Shown here: positions 8,656 through 18,141 of the stretch, piece by piece | Numbering within the stretch: the first letter of the stretch is position 1 | Layout: each line of letters opens with the position of its first letter | Source: Cognataquiflexum nitidum | GTDB taxonomy: Bacteria; Bacteroidota; Bacteroidia; Cytophagales; Cyclobacteriaceae | Length of the DNA: 64,000 nucleotides | Direction: 5' to 3' | Assembly: GCF_022538055.1 (NCBI RefSeq) | Contig: NZ_JAKZAM010000014.1 | Coordinates: 1 to 64,000 of the forward strand | The notes under the pieces: generated by a model | Database searches by the model: none | What the model was told of the DNA's origin: nothing | What the model saw: the letters and a program-made list of their open reading frames with translations, nothing else | Program-made: the position numbers and the translations under genes

Positions 8656-8799
8656 ATATTTTTTTCGGGAAATAATACGTTATAATTACTATTAAATAAT
8701 ATTTATTGGTGGTGAAAATTATAGAAGTGACTATTTACAAAATTTAGTTTTCACAATCAATATTTATTTGAAATTTCTCAAATAATCGATTATTTCGTT

Positions 8800-9534
8800 T
8801 TACAAACTCATCATGTCCTTGAATCGGGCAGCTTGTCTTCTGCTTACTTCGATTCGGTCTCCGCCTTTAAGTGTTACTACCAATCCACCGTTAAACCAGG
8901 GCTCGATGGCCTCCACCCAGCTCAGGTTGATGATGTGTTTTCTGCTTGCTCTGAAAAATGATTTTTCACTCAGTCTTTCATCCAAGGCATTAAGGGATTT
9001 GTGGATCATTGGCTTGAAATTGTCAAAATAAACTTTGATATAATTGCCGTCAGATTCAAAAAGCCTTACGTTGGATAATTTTACAAACCAGCAGCGGTCT
9101 CCATCCTTGACAAATACCTGGTCCTCAAGTGTCAGCTTTCTTCCTGCAAAAGCTCCCAAGTCTTCAGATTTGTCTTGGTTTTCATTCAACTTTTTCAAAA
9201 GGCGTTCTATCGCCTCTCCCAATCGCTTTGGTTCTATGGGTTTCAATAAGTAATCCAATGCATTGACCTGGAATGCCTTGATGGCATACTCATCATAAGC
9301 CGTGGTAAATACGACATGGGGGACATTGTCCAGTTCTTCCAATAAATCAAACCCTGTTTTTTCAGGCATCTGAATATCGAGAAAGACCACATCCGGGGCA
9401 AGTGCTTCGATTTTCTCTTTGGCATCATCCACATTGTTGGCTTCGCCAACAATCTCAACTTGGTCATATTGGGATAGCAGGTTGATCAGTTCTTTCCTAG
9501 CCAGTCTTTCATCGTCTATTACAAGTGCTCTCAT
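8800..9534 (-). CDS. LytTR-family response regulator, partner of the adjacent LytS-type kinase
   Basis: A 244-residue regulator. The receiver domain has IDDE (6-9), Asp53 in DVVFLDIQMP and Lys in LLKPIEP. A LytTR domain lies from about 140, ending in the family motif FFRASRKHIINL and then GGDRIEVSRRQ. It is the second gene of a two-gene unit, beginning 12 bp after the stop of the histidine kinase. In this family the kinase phosphorylates the receiver and the LytTR domain binds paired promoter sites. The signal and regulon are unknown. Confidence 0.92.
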   Translation of the reverse strand: MRALVIDDERLARKELINLLSQYDQVEIVGEANNVDDAKEKIEALAPDVVFLDIQMPEKTGFDLLEELDNVPHVVFTTAYDEYAIKAFQVNALDYLLKPIEPKRLGEAIERLLKKLNENQDKSEDLGAFAGRKLTLEDQVFVKDGDRCWFVKLSNVRLFESDGNYIKVYFDNFKPMIHKSLNALDERLSEKSFFRASRKHIINLSWVEAIEPWFNGGLVVTLKGGDRIEVSRRQAARFKDMMSL

Positions 9535-9546
9535 CTTATTGAATTT

Positions 9547-10599
9547 TTAACCTAATGTAGGGTTTTGTTTTGGAATTTTTATTTCGGTAATTACAAAATC
9601 ACTTTCTGAATTGTAAATCTTGAAGGAAGCACGGTCACCATAGATTAGCTTCAAACGCTGCACAGTATTGTTGATACCGTGACCCTCTCTTTCTTTTTTT
9701 CTGCCAATGCTGTTACTTTTCAGTTGGCCGCTATTTTTAACCTGAATGATCAGGTCATCAGTGATTCCTTCTTTGCAATTGATTTCAACTATCCCCCCTT
9801 TTACTCTATTGGATATTCCATGTTTGATGGCGTTTTCGACGATCGTCTGCAGCATCATAGGGGGGATTTTATAATCAAATGCCGACGGCTCTATATCATA
9901 TTTGACCTGAAGTCTTTCTTCAAACCGGATGGTCTCCAAGTTAAGGTAATCTTTTACGGTATTGATTTCATTTTCAAAGTCAATCGTCCGCTTTTTATCC
10001 ATCATGAGTGAAAACCTCAAAATATTAGACAACTGGGTAATTGCAAGCTTGGCTTTGCCCGGATCTTCATCTACCAATGCCCGGACGCTGTTTAGGGCAT
10101 TGAAAATAAAATGGGGGTTCAGCTGGCTTTTAAGGTGATTTAGCTGGATTTCGTTGATCTTGGCCTGGTACCTCAGCGATTGGTTATAGCTATCCAAAAA
10201 GTGGAATAGAAAATAAACCATGCTCCAAAGTGAGTAAAACAGGAAACTGACAAAGATATTTCCCGAAATTACAATTAGCCTGAATTCAGTTTCGGGATTG
10301 AGTGTGCCAAAAACCCAGCTGATGATTATCTGGGCTATGGTATTCAAAATACTCAGAATACTTAATATAAGGAGGGTGTTGGAGAGTAGCTTGGGGAAGT
10401 TAAAATTCAACCAGCCATATTTTTTGATCGCATATCGAAATGCATGGGTGGACAAAAAATAAAATGCCGCCAAAGAAGAATATGCCCCTACCTGCACAGG
10501 TGTGATCCTCCTATCCAAAGAAACAAAGAAAAGGTTGATCAAAGCATATCCTGACCAACCCAAAATCTGTAATACCCAATATAATCTCGTCCTATTCAT
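9547..10599 (-). CDS. LytS/YehU-type sensor histidine kinase
   Basis: A 350-residue membrane kinase. Four hydrophobic segments lie in the first 130 residues, then a short linker, then the His_kinase domain with HLKSQLNPHFIFNALN (phospho-acceptor His163 in NPHFIFN) and an ATPase domain with N-box IVENAIKHG at about 260 and GHGINN at about 315. No separate extracellular sensor domain is present, so it probably senses a membrane or intracellular cue. It is the first gene of the operon with the LytTR regulator. A TAnnTTTG element lies just upstream. Confidence 0.92.
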   Translation of the reverse strand: MNRTRLYWVLQILGWSGYALINLFFVSLDRRITPVQVGAYSSLAAFYFLSTHAFRYAIKKYGWLNFNFPKLLSNTLLILSILSILNTIAQIIISWVFGTLNPETEFRLIVISGNIFVSFLFYSLWSMVYFLFHFLDSYNQSLRYQAKINEIQLNHLKSQLNPHFIFNALNSVRALVDEDPGKAKLAITQLSNILRFSLMMDKKRTIDFENEINTVKDYLNLETIRFEERLQVKYDIEPSAFDYKIPPMMLQTIVENAIKHGISNRVKGGIVEINCKEGITDDLIIQVKNSGQLKSNSIGRKKEREGHGINNTVQRLKLIYGDRASFKIYNSESDFVITEIKIPKQNPTLG

Positions 10600-10609
10600 G
10601 GCCTTAGCT

Positions 10610-10617
10610 CAAATATA
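10610..10617 (-). promoter_or_regulatory. Putative -7 element (TATATTTG) of the LytS-type kinase operon
   Basis: An exact match to the Bacteroidota -7 consensus TAnnTTTG on the minus strand, 10 bases before the ATG. The leader would be very short, so this is weaker than the other cases. Confidence 0.35.
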
Positions 10618-10692
10618 GACATGCCGACCTTATTCACTCATTCTTTTTTATTGATAGGTAAAATCAAGGCCTTATGAGGTCATATGCTTTTA

Positions 10693-13524
10693 TCAGTTCA
10701 ATTCTTCCCTAAGAAATTTTGCTGTGTAACTCCTTTTGTCTTTGGCAATTATTTCTGGAGTTCCTTCTACGAGAATCTGCCCTCCTTTTTCCCCGCCCTC
10801 AGGCCCAAGATCCACCACATAATCAGCGACTTTGATGATATCCATATTATGCTCGATGATCAAAACGGAATTCCCTTTTTCCACAAGTCTATTCAATACT
10901 CCCAAAAGATGCTGAATATCTTGAAAATGAAGTCCTGTTGTAGGCTCATCCAAGATATAAAATGTCTTCCCAGTATCTTTTTTAGAAAGTTCGGTGGCTA
11001 GTTTGACCCGCTGTGCCTCCCCTCCTGAGAGAGTTGTTGCATGCTGACCAAGGGTGATGTATCCCAATCCTACATCATTTAGGGTCTGAATTCTTCTGAG
11101 GATTTTGGGCTGGTTTTCAAAAAACTCCACTGCCTGCTCTACTGTCATATCAAGAACATCGGAGATGGATTTTCCTTTGAACCTTACTTCCAAAGTTTCT
11201 CTGTTGTAGCGCTTACCTTTACATGTTTCACAGGGGATATGTACATCAGGCAGGAAGTCCATTTCAATCAGTTTCATTCCGGCACCCTCACAGTCTTCAC
11301 ACCTCCCGCCCTTGACATTGAAACTGAACCTGCCGGGTTTATATCCTCTGATTTTGGATTCTGGCAGTTCGGTAAATAATGTCCTGATATCCGAAAAAAC
11401 GCCCGTATAAGTGGCCGGATTGGATCTAGGGGTCCTTCCTATTGGAGATTGGTCTACTTCTATAACCTTATCAAGGTGCTTCAAGCCATCGACAGAATCG
11501 AATGCCAAAGGTTCCTTTTTTGAATTATAAAAATGTTGGTTCAATATCGGGAACAAGGTCTCATGGATGAGCGAACTTTTTCCACTTCCTGAAACCCCTG
11601 TGACACAGACCATCGTACCCAAAGGAAGTTTGAGGTTAACATTTTTCAGGTTGTTGCCTTTGGCACCTTTGAGGTCAAGGAAAAAACCGCTTCCGCTTCG
11701 TCTCGATTTAGGAACGTCAATGCCTAGCTGACCCGTCAAATACTTGCCTGTAACGCTGTTTTGCTTCAAAAATTCATTTGGTGTACCTGCCGCGACGATT
11801 TGTCCACCATGTCTTCCTGCACCGGGGCCAATATCCACTACATAATCTGCAAGCAGCATCATGTCTTTGTCATGCTCCACTACAAGGACGGAGTTGCCCA
11901 AATCACGGAGATCCTGAAGGGCCTTGATCAATTTGACATTGTCCCTTTGGTGAAGTCCAATGCTCGGTTCATCCAATATATACAGCACTCCTACCAACTG
12001 GGTACCTATCTGGGTGGCAAGCCTGATACGTTGCGCCTCACCTCCTGACAGTGTTCTCAAGGGTCTGTTTAATGACAAATAATCCAATCCAATGTCGAGA
12101 AGAAATCCGATACGCTTCCTGATTTCTTTCAATACTTCCTTGCCGATAATCTGCTGCCTTTCAGACATCCTGCTTTCCAGTCCCTCAAACCAACTCCCCA
12201 ATGCTGTGATATCCATCAAGGATAGCTCACCTATGTGCTTTTCATCTATCTTGAAATGAAGTGCTTCTTTCTTTAGCCTGTATCCGTTACAGTCAGGGCA
12301 GGTTTTTGAGGTGGTGAACTCATTGACCCAATCCAGGATTTTCTCTGATCCACCCTCCTGTTGTTTTTGAAGGAAATTTACAATTCCTTCAAAGGTGGTA
12401 TTCCACTCCGTACCGGGGTATTTGACCGATTCTACAGCCACTTCTATTTTGTCCCCATAGAGTAAGATATCTATGACTTCTTGGGGTAGATTTTCTATTG
12501 GAGTGGTAATGCTGCATTTGTAATGCTTCAGGATGGCTTCTACTTTTTTGAAAATCCAAACATCCCGGTATTCACCCAGTGGGGCAATTCCTCCCCTGCT
12601 GATACTCAAGCTCCGGTCAGGAATGATATTCTCAATGGTAATTTCTTCGATGATCCCGAGTCCATTACAAGTAGGGCATGCCCCATAAGGACTGTTGAAG
12701 GAAAAGCTGTTCGGGGCAGGTTCATCGTAGGAAAGTCCCGTGACAGGATCCATCAAGAACTTGGAAAAATGGTGGATGTCTCCTTTTTCATCCCGGAGCA
12801 TGATGACGCCTTTGCCATGTTGAAGTCCGGTTTTGAGCGACTGGCTGATTCGGAATCTGTCTTCTTCTTCAGCGACAATCCTGTCAATGACGATTTCAAT
12901 ATCATGGATCTTGTACCGGTCGACCTGCATCTTTGGCACCACATCCATGACGACTCCATCTATCCTGACTTTCGAAAAACCCATTTTGCGGATCTGTTCA
13001 AAAAGCTCCCGGTAGTGTCCCTTTCGGCCTTTTACTATCGGAGCGAGGATATACAGTTTTTGGTTTTTAAATTTGTCAAATAACTGCTCGATGATCTGGT
13101 CTTCGGTCTGACGGATCATTTTCTGTCCAGTCAGGTAGGAATATGCTTCTCCGGCTCTTGCAAAGAGCAATCTCATAAAATCATAAATCTCAGTGACCGT
13201 ACCTACTGTGGACCTTGGGTTTTTGGAAGTCGTTTTCTGTTCGATGGAGATGACCGGAGAAAGCCCGTTTATCTTGTCCACATCTGGCCTCTCCATTCCT
13301 CCCAGGAAAGAGCGGGCATATGCCGAGAAACTTTCCATGTACCGCCTTTGCCCCTCCGCATAGATAGTATCAAAGGCAAGTGAACTTTTTCCACTTCCAC
13401 TCAACCCAGTGATCACGACCAATTTATTCCTCGGAATATTGATGTCGATGTTTTTCAGGTTGTGTTCCCGTGCTCCAAAAATTTCGATGAATTCTTCTTT
13501 TTTCTCTACTGAGGGCTCTGACAT
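10693..13524 (-). CDS. uvrA: UvrABC excinuclease subunit A
   Basis: The damage-recognising ATPase of nucleotide excision repair. The product has about 943 residues from the ATG at 13524, normal for the family. Two ABC modules are seen: Walker A GLSGSGKSSLAFDT near the N-terminus and GVSGSGKSSLIHET near 640, each with an LSGGEAQR signature and a DEPSIGLH / DEPTTGLH Walker B. Zinc-binding pairs CPTCNG, CPDCNG and CEDCEG/CETCKG are present. The frame is open to 13599, but a TAnnTTTG promoter at 13554-13561 would exclude that start. ATGs at 13539 and 13524 remain, and 13524 gives a normal leader. Single-gene unit. Confidence 0.96.
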   Translation of the reverse strand: MSEPSVEKKEEFIEIFGAREHNLKNIDINIPRNKLVVITGLSGSGKSSLAFDTIYAEGQRRYMESFSAYARSFLGGMERPDVDKINGLSPVISIEQKTTSKNPRSTVGTVTEIYDFMRLLFARAGEAYSYLTGQKMIRQTEDQIIEQLFDKFKNQKLYILAPIVKGRKGHYRELFEQIRKMGFSKVRIDGVVMDVVPKMQVDRYKIHDIEIVIDRIVAEEEDRFRISQSLKTGLQHGKGVIMLRDEKGDIHHFSKFLMDPVTGLSYDEPAPNSFSFNSPYGACPTCNGLGIIEEITIENIIPDRSLSISRGGIAPLGEYRDVWIFKKVEAILKHYKCSITTPIENLPQEVIDILLYGDKIEVAVESVKYPGTEWNTTFEGIVNFLQKQQEGGSEKILDWVNEFTTSKTCPDCNGYRLKKEALHFKIDEKHIGELSLMDITALGSWFEGLESRMSERQQIIGKEVLKEIRKRIGFLLDIGLDYLSLNRPLRTLSGGEAQRIRLATQIGTQLVGVLYILDEPSIGLHQRDNVKLIKALQDLRDLGNSVLVVEHDKDMMLLADYVVDIGPGAGRHGGQIVAAGTPNEFLKQNSVTGKYLTGQLGIDVPKSRRSGSGFFLDLKGAKGNNLKNVNLKLPLGTMVCVTGVSGSGKSSLIHETLFPILNQHFYNSKKEPLAFDSVDGLKHLDKVIEVDQSPIGRTPRSNPATYTGVFSDIRTLFTELPESKIRGYKPGRFSFNVKGGRCEDCEGAGMKLIEMDFLPDVHIPCETCKGKRYNRETLEVRFKGKSISDVLDMTVEQAVEFFENQPKILRRIQTLNDVGLGYITLGQHATTLSGGEAQRVKLATELSKKDTGKTFYILDEPTTGLHFQDIQHLLGVLNRLVEKGNSVLIIEHNMDIIKVADYVVDLGPEGGEKGGQILVEGTPEIIAKDKRSYTAKFLREELN

Positions 13525-13553
13525 GGAGGAATTTTGCATTTTCTTCAAGCTTG

Positions 13554-13561
13554 CAAAAGTA
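13554..13561 (-). promoter_or_regulatory. Putative -7 element (TACTTTTG) of uvrA
   Basis: An exact TAnnTTTG match on the minus strand, 29 bases before the ATG at 13524. It lies inside the open frame that extends to 13599, so it helps decide the uvrA start. No clear -33 TTG was found at the expected distance. Confidence 0.5.
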
Positions 13562-13688
13562 CAAATTAATGAGGGGGTTTCCCAGATGAATCCCATCATA
13601 AAACCTGAATAAATGATTAAGGTTTACTAAAAAGTATCTGTGACAGCCTTTTTTTCACAAAGGAGCTACAGATCAATTTTTTCACAGG

Positions 13689-15521
13689 TCAATTCGTAAG
13701 CGCACTGTCAATTTTTGCTGCTTTTCTCTCTTCCCTATGGTTTTTTCTTTCCTCCTTTTTTTCTTGTCTTTCAAGTTTCTTTGATGTTTTTGGGTCACCT
13801 GATTTTTCATTCGAATTATCGGATTGAGCGGATTCGGAGTTGCTTTGTGATGATTTTTGATCCAAGGCCTTTTTCTTCATTTCCTCCATGCTTTCACGGG
13901 TCAGGGTGGACTTCATCCCTGAAAAAATCAACTTCCACCAGTAAGCAAACATGGATTTATGAGTTTCTCTTATAAAGTATACATTGCCTTTTTGGACTTC
14001 TCCTTTTTTGTTGGGATTATTGGATTTGATGATGATCTTGTTGGCCAAATAAGCACCAATCTTTCTCAACACCTTCTCATCTGCCTCATAATTTTTGTTC
14101 AACAATTCCACTTCAAGGTTTTCATACCTGATGATAAGCTCTCCTGAACCATCGTAATCATTGGCAAGGATGTTAAAATCCAGTCGATTGATGGTTCCTG
14201 ATTTCAATCCGATTTTTGCCTCAGGTTCTATCATGGTATTCAAGGAACTGAGCTTTATTTTTCCCAGAGTTCCTTTCAGAGTGAATCTACCATCAGGTTT
14301 TTCCAAATCGAATTTGACATTGGCAGCAAGTGGCCCCTCACCCATCAGCTTTGCGGTAAGGTCCAATTCCAATGTCCTATTTTTACCCCTCCTTTCAATA
14401 TAATTGGACACATTGGTAATATGGGCATTGATATCTGAAAAATACAGAAAGGCAGATCGGGGTGATGCATTATCGGGCCTTTCTTCGATTTTGATATAGG
14501 AATTTTTTAGAAATAAATGTTCAATATGGATGATCTGCTTGAGATTTTCTATCGTTTTGTGGATCATTTGAGGTCGTTTTTTGAGGTCTTTTTTCTTCCT
14601 TTTGTCCACAAAAAGTTCCAAATGAAGCCCATCAGAACTGAGTGTATCCACTTCTATAATGCCTTTTTTGAAATAACTACCAAAATTAACCCCGCTCAAT
14701 TCCATTTTTGACTTACTGATGTCAATCCAAGTTTGGCGATCTGCAAACAGCGAAGTGTAGGCATAGCGGTCCATTTTATTATGCAGTCCTATATATCCGA
14801 TAGACATTTTTTTTGTTTTGGTATCAAAGTCGATATCCTCTACCAATGTAGACTGACGAAATTTGTCAAAGTGAAATTGTGCCTTTTCGATACTTCCATG
14901 AATCATCTCTACATCAAAAAGTGACTTGGGGTTCTCTATGTCCTCTTTGGTCAGTTTAAATTCCTTTGCATTCACATTCATATTTACCAATGAAATTCTC
15001 ACAGAATCGTACAGGTTATTCTTTATTTCAACCGAAAAGTCATTCAATCTGAAGTTTTTGACTTCGATCAGGTCATAGTCCTTGCCTGTTTTTTTCTTTG
15101 GTTTTTTGGGTTCATGAAAAAGTGAATCCCAAGGTGGGGAGGAGGAAATGATTTTGATATTATCCAATAATGCCGAATCCACCGTGATGGTATTCCTGAA
15201 AAGAAAAGGAAACCACTGAAAACCTGTCAGGTCTACATGGTCCACTGTAAGATTGACCGCAATCATGTCTTTTCCCAGGCTTTCAGATGGAGTCACACGG
15301 ATATTTCTGATTTTGAGAAAAGTCCCTGAATAATCGTAATTCAATACAATCTCGCCAAACGTGACTTCATGCTCTCCAAAGCTGCTCGTCCGGGTGATCA
15401 TATTGGAAATCAACCTATCAGCATTGCTGTTCAAATACTTGTTGACAAGTGTTGGAATGCTTTTGAAAGCAAAAAAACCAATAAGAATCAGGACAAAAAC
15501 CGTAATCAAAAATTTTTTCAT
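13689..15521 (-). CDS. AsmA-like membrane-anchored periplasmic protein
   Basis: A protein of about 610 residues with one N-terminal membrane anchor (MKKFLITVFVLILIGFFAFK) followed by a long, beta-strand-rich periplasmic body with no enzyme motif. This architecture, and segments such as LIRYENLEVELLNKNYEADE near the end, resemble AsmA/DUF748-type proteins linked to envelope lipid transport or outer-membrane assembly. The last 65 residues are a strongly charged Ser/Lys/Glu tail (KKLERQEKKEERKNHREERK), which is unusual. An ATG five codons upstream (15536) is possible, but MKKFL is the natural signal-anchor start. Function assignment is inference from architecture. Confidence 0.7.
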   Translation of the reverse strand: MKKFLITVFVLILIGFFAFKSIPTLVNKYLNSNADRLISNMITRTSSFGEHEVTFGEIVLNYDYSGTFLKIRNIRVTPSESLGKDMIAVNLTVDHVDLTGFQWFPFLFRNTITVDSALLDNIKIISSSPPWDSLFHEPKKPKKKTGKDYDLIEVKNFRLNDFSVEIKNNLYDSVRISLVNMNVNAKEFKLTKEDIENPKSLFDVEMIHGSIEKAQFHFDKFRQSTLVEDIDFDTKTKKMSIGYIGLHNKMDRYAYTSLFADRQTWIDISKSKMELSGVNFGSYFKKGIIEVDTLSSDGLHLELFVDKRKKKDLKKRPQMIHKTIENLKQIIHIEHLFLKNSYIKIEERPDNASPRSAFLYFSDINAHITNVSNYIERRGKNRTLELDLTAKLMGEGPLAANVKFDLEKPDGRFTLKGTLGKIKLSSLNTMIEPEAKIGLKSGTINRLDFNILANDYDGSGELIIRYENLEVELLNKNYEADEKVLRKIGAYLANKIIIKSNNPNKKGEVQKGNVYFIRETHKSMFAYWWKLIFSGMKSTLTRESMEEMKKKALDQKSSQSNSESAQSDNSNEKSGDPKTSKKLERQEKKEERKNHREERKAAKIDSALTN

Positions 15522-15590
15522 GTCAGGAGGGTTCACTGAGTTAAGTTATTGAAAAAATAACATGCAAATCGAATATTGATTAAAAAATAG

Positions 15591-16544
15591 TCAGTTTACA
15601 GGCAACTTAATGATATAATCCTGATCTTTTTTGATTTTGAGTTGCTGAGACCTAAGCCAAGGATTATGTATCTTCAATTCTTTGTAGTTGCTATTGTGTT
15701 TTATTGCCCAGCCAGCCAAGCTATTTATCGATTGGGTTACTTTCAATTCCCTGAAAAGTGGCTGCGTGTACTTATCTTTCTCTGAAAGTTCAAATCCGTA
15801 TTTTCCCGGGTTTTCAAATATTTCCTTGAAAGCCAAAATTCGGAATAGATACCTGCTAGTCTCTTCGACCAGGTGGAGGTTGTAATAATCGCTTTGGTTT
15901 TGTTCTTCCTTTCGTTTTCTGATACCGGTGATTCCGATATTGTAGCTCGCAGCGACAGAAGTCCAATTGCCGAATTTACTGAAGGAAGATCTCAGGTACT
16001 TGCATGCTGCCAATGTTGATTTTTCGAGGTGGTACCTTTCATCCACATCATCGCTTACCTCTAGTTTGTAATCCTTGGCAGTCCCGGGCATAATCTGCCA
16101 AAATCCACGCGCACCGGCAGGAGAAACAACATTCATCAAGCCTGATTCGGTCATTGCCAGGTATTTGAAATCGTCCGGAACTCCTTGTTCCCGAAGGATT
16201 TTCTCAATTGTCGGCAAGTATTTATTTGCCCTTTTCATAAGCAAAATCATATTGGACTGCCAATAGACATTGACATAAATTTCTCTTTCAAACCTCTCCA
16301 AAATATCGGGCTGATCCAAGGGTACGGGCTCTTCCGCAAAAGTAAGTTTTTTAGGAACTTCAAAGATTCTGACTTTTGCTTCAGGAATGCTGATCCTAAA
16401 CTGCTCTCCTTCCGCAGATTGGACAAGGACGTCTTCACCGGTGGGATTATCGGGTTTTTCCCCAAACTGTAGGAAAAGATTCCAGGCCACAAGTCCTGCA
16501 ATCAGGATATAAATAATAAAAAGATGGTAGCGTCTCAAAATCAA
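15591..16544 (-). CDS. Membrane-anchored lytic transglycosylase (MltD/SLT type)
   Basis: Cleaves peptidoglycan glycan strands to 1,6-anhydro products, acting in the periplasm. After an N-terminal anchor (about 8-27), the SLT domain shows catalytic Glu133 in YLAMTESGLMN, SPAGARGFWQIMPGTA, and AASYNIGITGIRKR with the NxG signature. The start codon is TTG at 16544, in a TTGA overlap with the TGA stop of the preceding LOG-family gene, so the two genes are translationally linked. The C-terminal 80 residues are a tail without clear LysM repeats. The family call is secure. The specific physiological role is not. Confidence 0.85.
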   Translation of the reverse strand: MILRRYHLFIIYILIAGLVAWNLFLQFGEKPDNPTGEDVLVQSAEGEQFRISIPEAKVRIFEVPKKLTFAEEPVPLDQPDILERFEREIYVNVYWQSNMILLMKRANKYLPTIEKILREQGVPDDFKYLAMTESGLMNVVSPAGARGFWQIMPGTAKDYKLEVSDDVDERYHLEKSTLAACKYLRSSFSKFGNWTSVAASYNIGITGIRKRKEEQNQSDYYNLHLVEETSRYLFRILAFKEIFENPGKYGFELSEKDKYTQPLFRELKVTQSINSLAGWAIKHNSNYKELKIHNPWLRSQQLKIKKDQDYIIKLPVN

Positions 16545-17275
16545 TAATTAGGGGTAAGTAAATATTTACTGTAAAAATCATCGATGACTTTCACTGCTTC
16601 TGAAGCATCATCAACCAGGTAAAATAGGCCAAGATCTTCCTCGCTGATATACTTGTATTTTGCAAGAAGGGTATTTTTAATCCAATCTATGAGTCCTTCC
16701 CAAAACGACTTCCCTACCAAGACGATAGGAAATTTGCCAATCTTGATGGTTTGGATTAAGGTAAATGCCTCGAAAAGCTCATCCAATGTGCCAAACCCTC
16801 CCGGAAGTACGATAAATCCCTGAGAATATTTTGTAAACATGACCTTTCTGACAAAGAAATAGTCAAACATGATCATTTTATCAGGATCAATGTAGATGTT
16901 TCCTTTGGCCTCAAAAGGAAGTTTGATGCAGAGCCCGACTGACTTGCCGTTTTCAGAACTCGCCCCTTTATTGGCCGCTTCCATGATTCAGGGTCCGCCA
17001 CCAGTAATGACTCCATATCCATGGCGTACGAGTTTGGCTGATATTTCTTCTGCCATGATATAGTGGGGATTATCCGATGGCGTTCTTGCGGAACCAAACA
17101 CAGACACGCAAGGTCCTGTTTTGGACAGTTTTTCAAAACCCTCTACAAACTCTGCGATTACCTTAAATATAGCCCATAAATCCGCACTTTTGATTTCATT
17201 CCAATCCCGCTCTTTAAAGGCTCTGCGGATTTTTTCTTCTCTCTTTTCTTCAAAATTGTCAAATCTACTGCTCAT
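16541..17275 (-). pseudogene. LOG family (cytokinin riboside monophosphate phosphoribohydrolase-like) gene with in-frame TGA
   Basis: The two halves, 16988-17275 (95 codons) and 16541-16984, are in the same frame, separated only by a TGA at 16988-16990. Read through, they form one LOG/lysine-decarboxylase-like protein of 244 codons. The TGA falls in the nucleotide-binding signature: GYGVITGGGP, stop, then IMEAANKGA, where the family has GGGPGIMEAANKGA. A single G-to-T change would turn a glycine GGA codon into TGA. The second signature, VLPGGFGTLDELFE, is intact. The family hydrolyses nucleoside 5'-monophosphates such as AMP to the base and ribose 5-phosphate. It overlaps the transglycosylase start by 4 bp. 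Confidence 0.85.
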
Positions 17276-17433
17276 TATATTCGATTAAAGTTGTCTCTAC
17301 CCCAGTTACCAAACATGGCAATTAAATATAAGATTTAATGGATTGGAATGGAAAATAAGCTCTAATAAATACAAAAACTCAAAAACACAAAAATGATTCG
17401 TTAAGGGCTATTGTTTTGATACAGAACTCTTTT

Positions 17434-17441
17434 TACTTTCG
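17434..17441 (+). promoter_or_regulatory. Putative promoter (TTG - 20 bp - TACTTTCG) of the YkgJ operon
   Basis: TACTTTCG differs from the TAnnTTTG consensus at one base. It has a TTG at 17411-17413, 20 bp upstream, and lies 22 bases before the ATG at 17464. Confidence 0.4.
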
Positions 17442-17463
17442 CAGGCTTTTAAAAATCGGGAAC

Positions 17464-18075
17464 ATGAATCTTCAACAGAAGTCGCAGGAAGTAAGAAGGG
17501 TATTTGAAGAATTGGATGCCGAAATCAGGCTATTTATGGATTCCAGTCAGATAGGATGTATTTCGGGTTGCGGGTTCTGTTGTTCCAATCCAAAAGTGAG
17601 TGCTTCCATACTTGAGTTCTTGCCTTTGGCTTTTGATTTATATCAAAAAGGAAAAGCCGAAAAAGCCTTGGACATTTTAGAAACCAAAACTGAGGAAGAT
17701 TTTTGCATCATTTACAAAGCCACAACTACAGACGCCTCTATGGGATTTTGTTCTGATTATCAAAACAGAGGCATGATTTGTAGGCTGTTTGGATCCTCCG
17801 CTAGGAAAAACAGAACCGGACAAAAAGAAATCATCACCTGCAAAAAAATAAAGGAAGCAAAAAAAGAACAATACCAAGCCGCTTCTATATCCATAAATGA
17901 AGGAATGCCTGTCCCCTTGAGCAGTGATGCTTACTCTCAGCTGTACAATATTGATTTTCAATTGACTTCGGAGCAAATGCCAATCAATGTCGCTATTCAA
18001 AAGGCTTTGGAGGCAGTTTTGAGATTCAAATATTATGAAGGAAGTGAGACATCAGAATCAGCAGAAAGTTTCTGA
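17464..18075 (+). CDS. YkgJ-family cysteine cluster protein
   Basis: A 203-residue protein. The N-terminal cluster reads GCISGCGFCC (Cys32, 36, 39, 40), with further cysteines in SMGFCSDY, GMICRLFG and ITCKKI, the pattern of the CxxCxxCC/YkgJ family. These proteins probably bind zinc or an iron-sulfur centre, but their activity is not established. The frame is open 16 codons further (to 17416), but the upstream promoter element supports the ATG at 17464. It is probably the first gene of an operon: the next gene starts 66 bp later and the following ones overlap. Confidence 0.8.
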   Translation: MNLQQKSQEVRRVFEELDAEIRLFMDSSQIGCISGCGFCCSNPKVSASILEFLPLAFDLYQKGKAEKALDILETKTEEDFCIIYKATTTDASMGFCSDYQNRGMICRLFGSSARKNRTGQKEIITCKKIKEAKKEQYQAASISINEGMPVPLSSDAYSQLYNIDFQLTSEQMPINVAIQKALEAVLRFKYYEGSETSESAESF

Positions 18076-18141
18076 AATGTACTTTTTAACGTATATTGTA
18101 AAGAAATAAAAAATCTATCGGAGCTTCCTAAATTACCAAAT

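Noticed and set aside
8800..10599. The three regulatory genes at 7.9-10.6 kb as one three-component operon
   Set aside because: A 144-bp gap separates the orphan LytTR gene from the kinase/regulator pair, which is itself only 12 bp apart, so two units are more likely.
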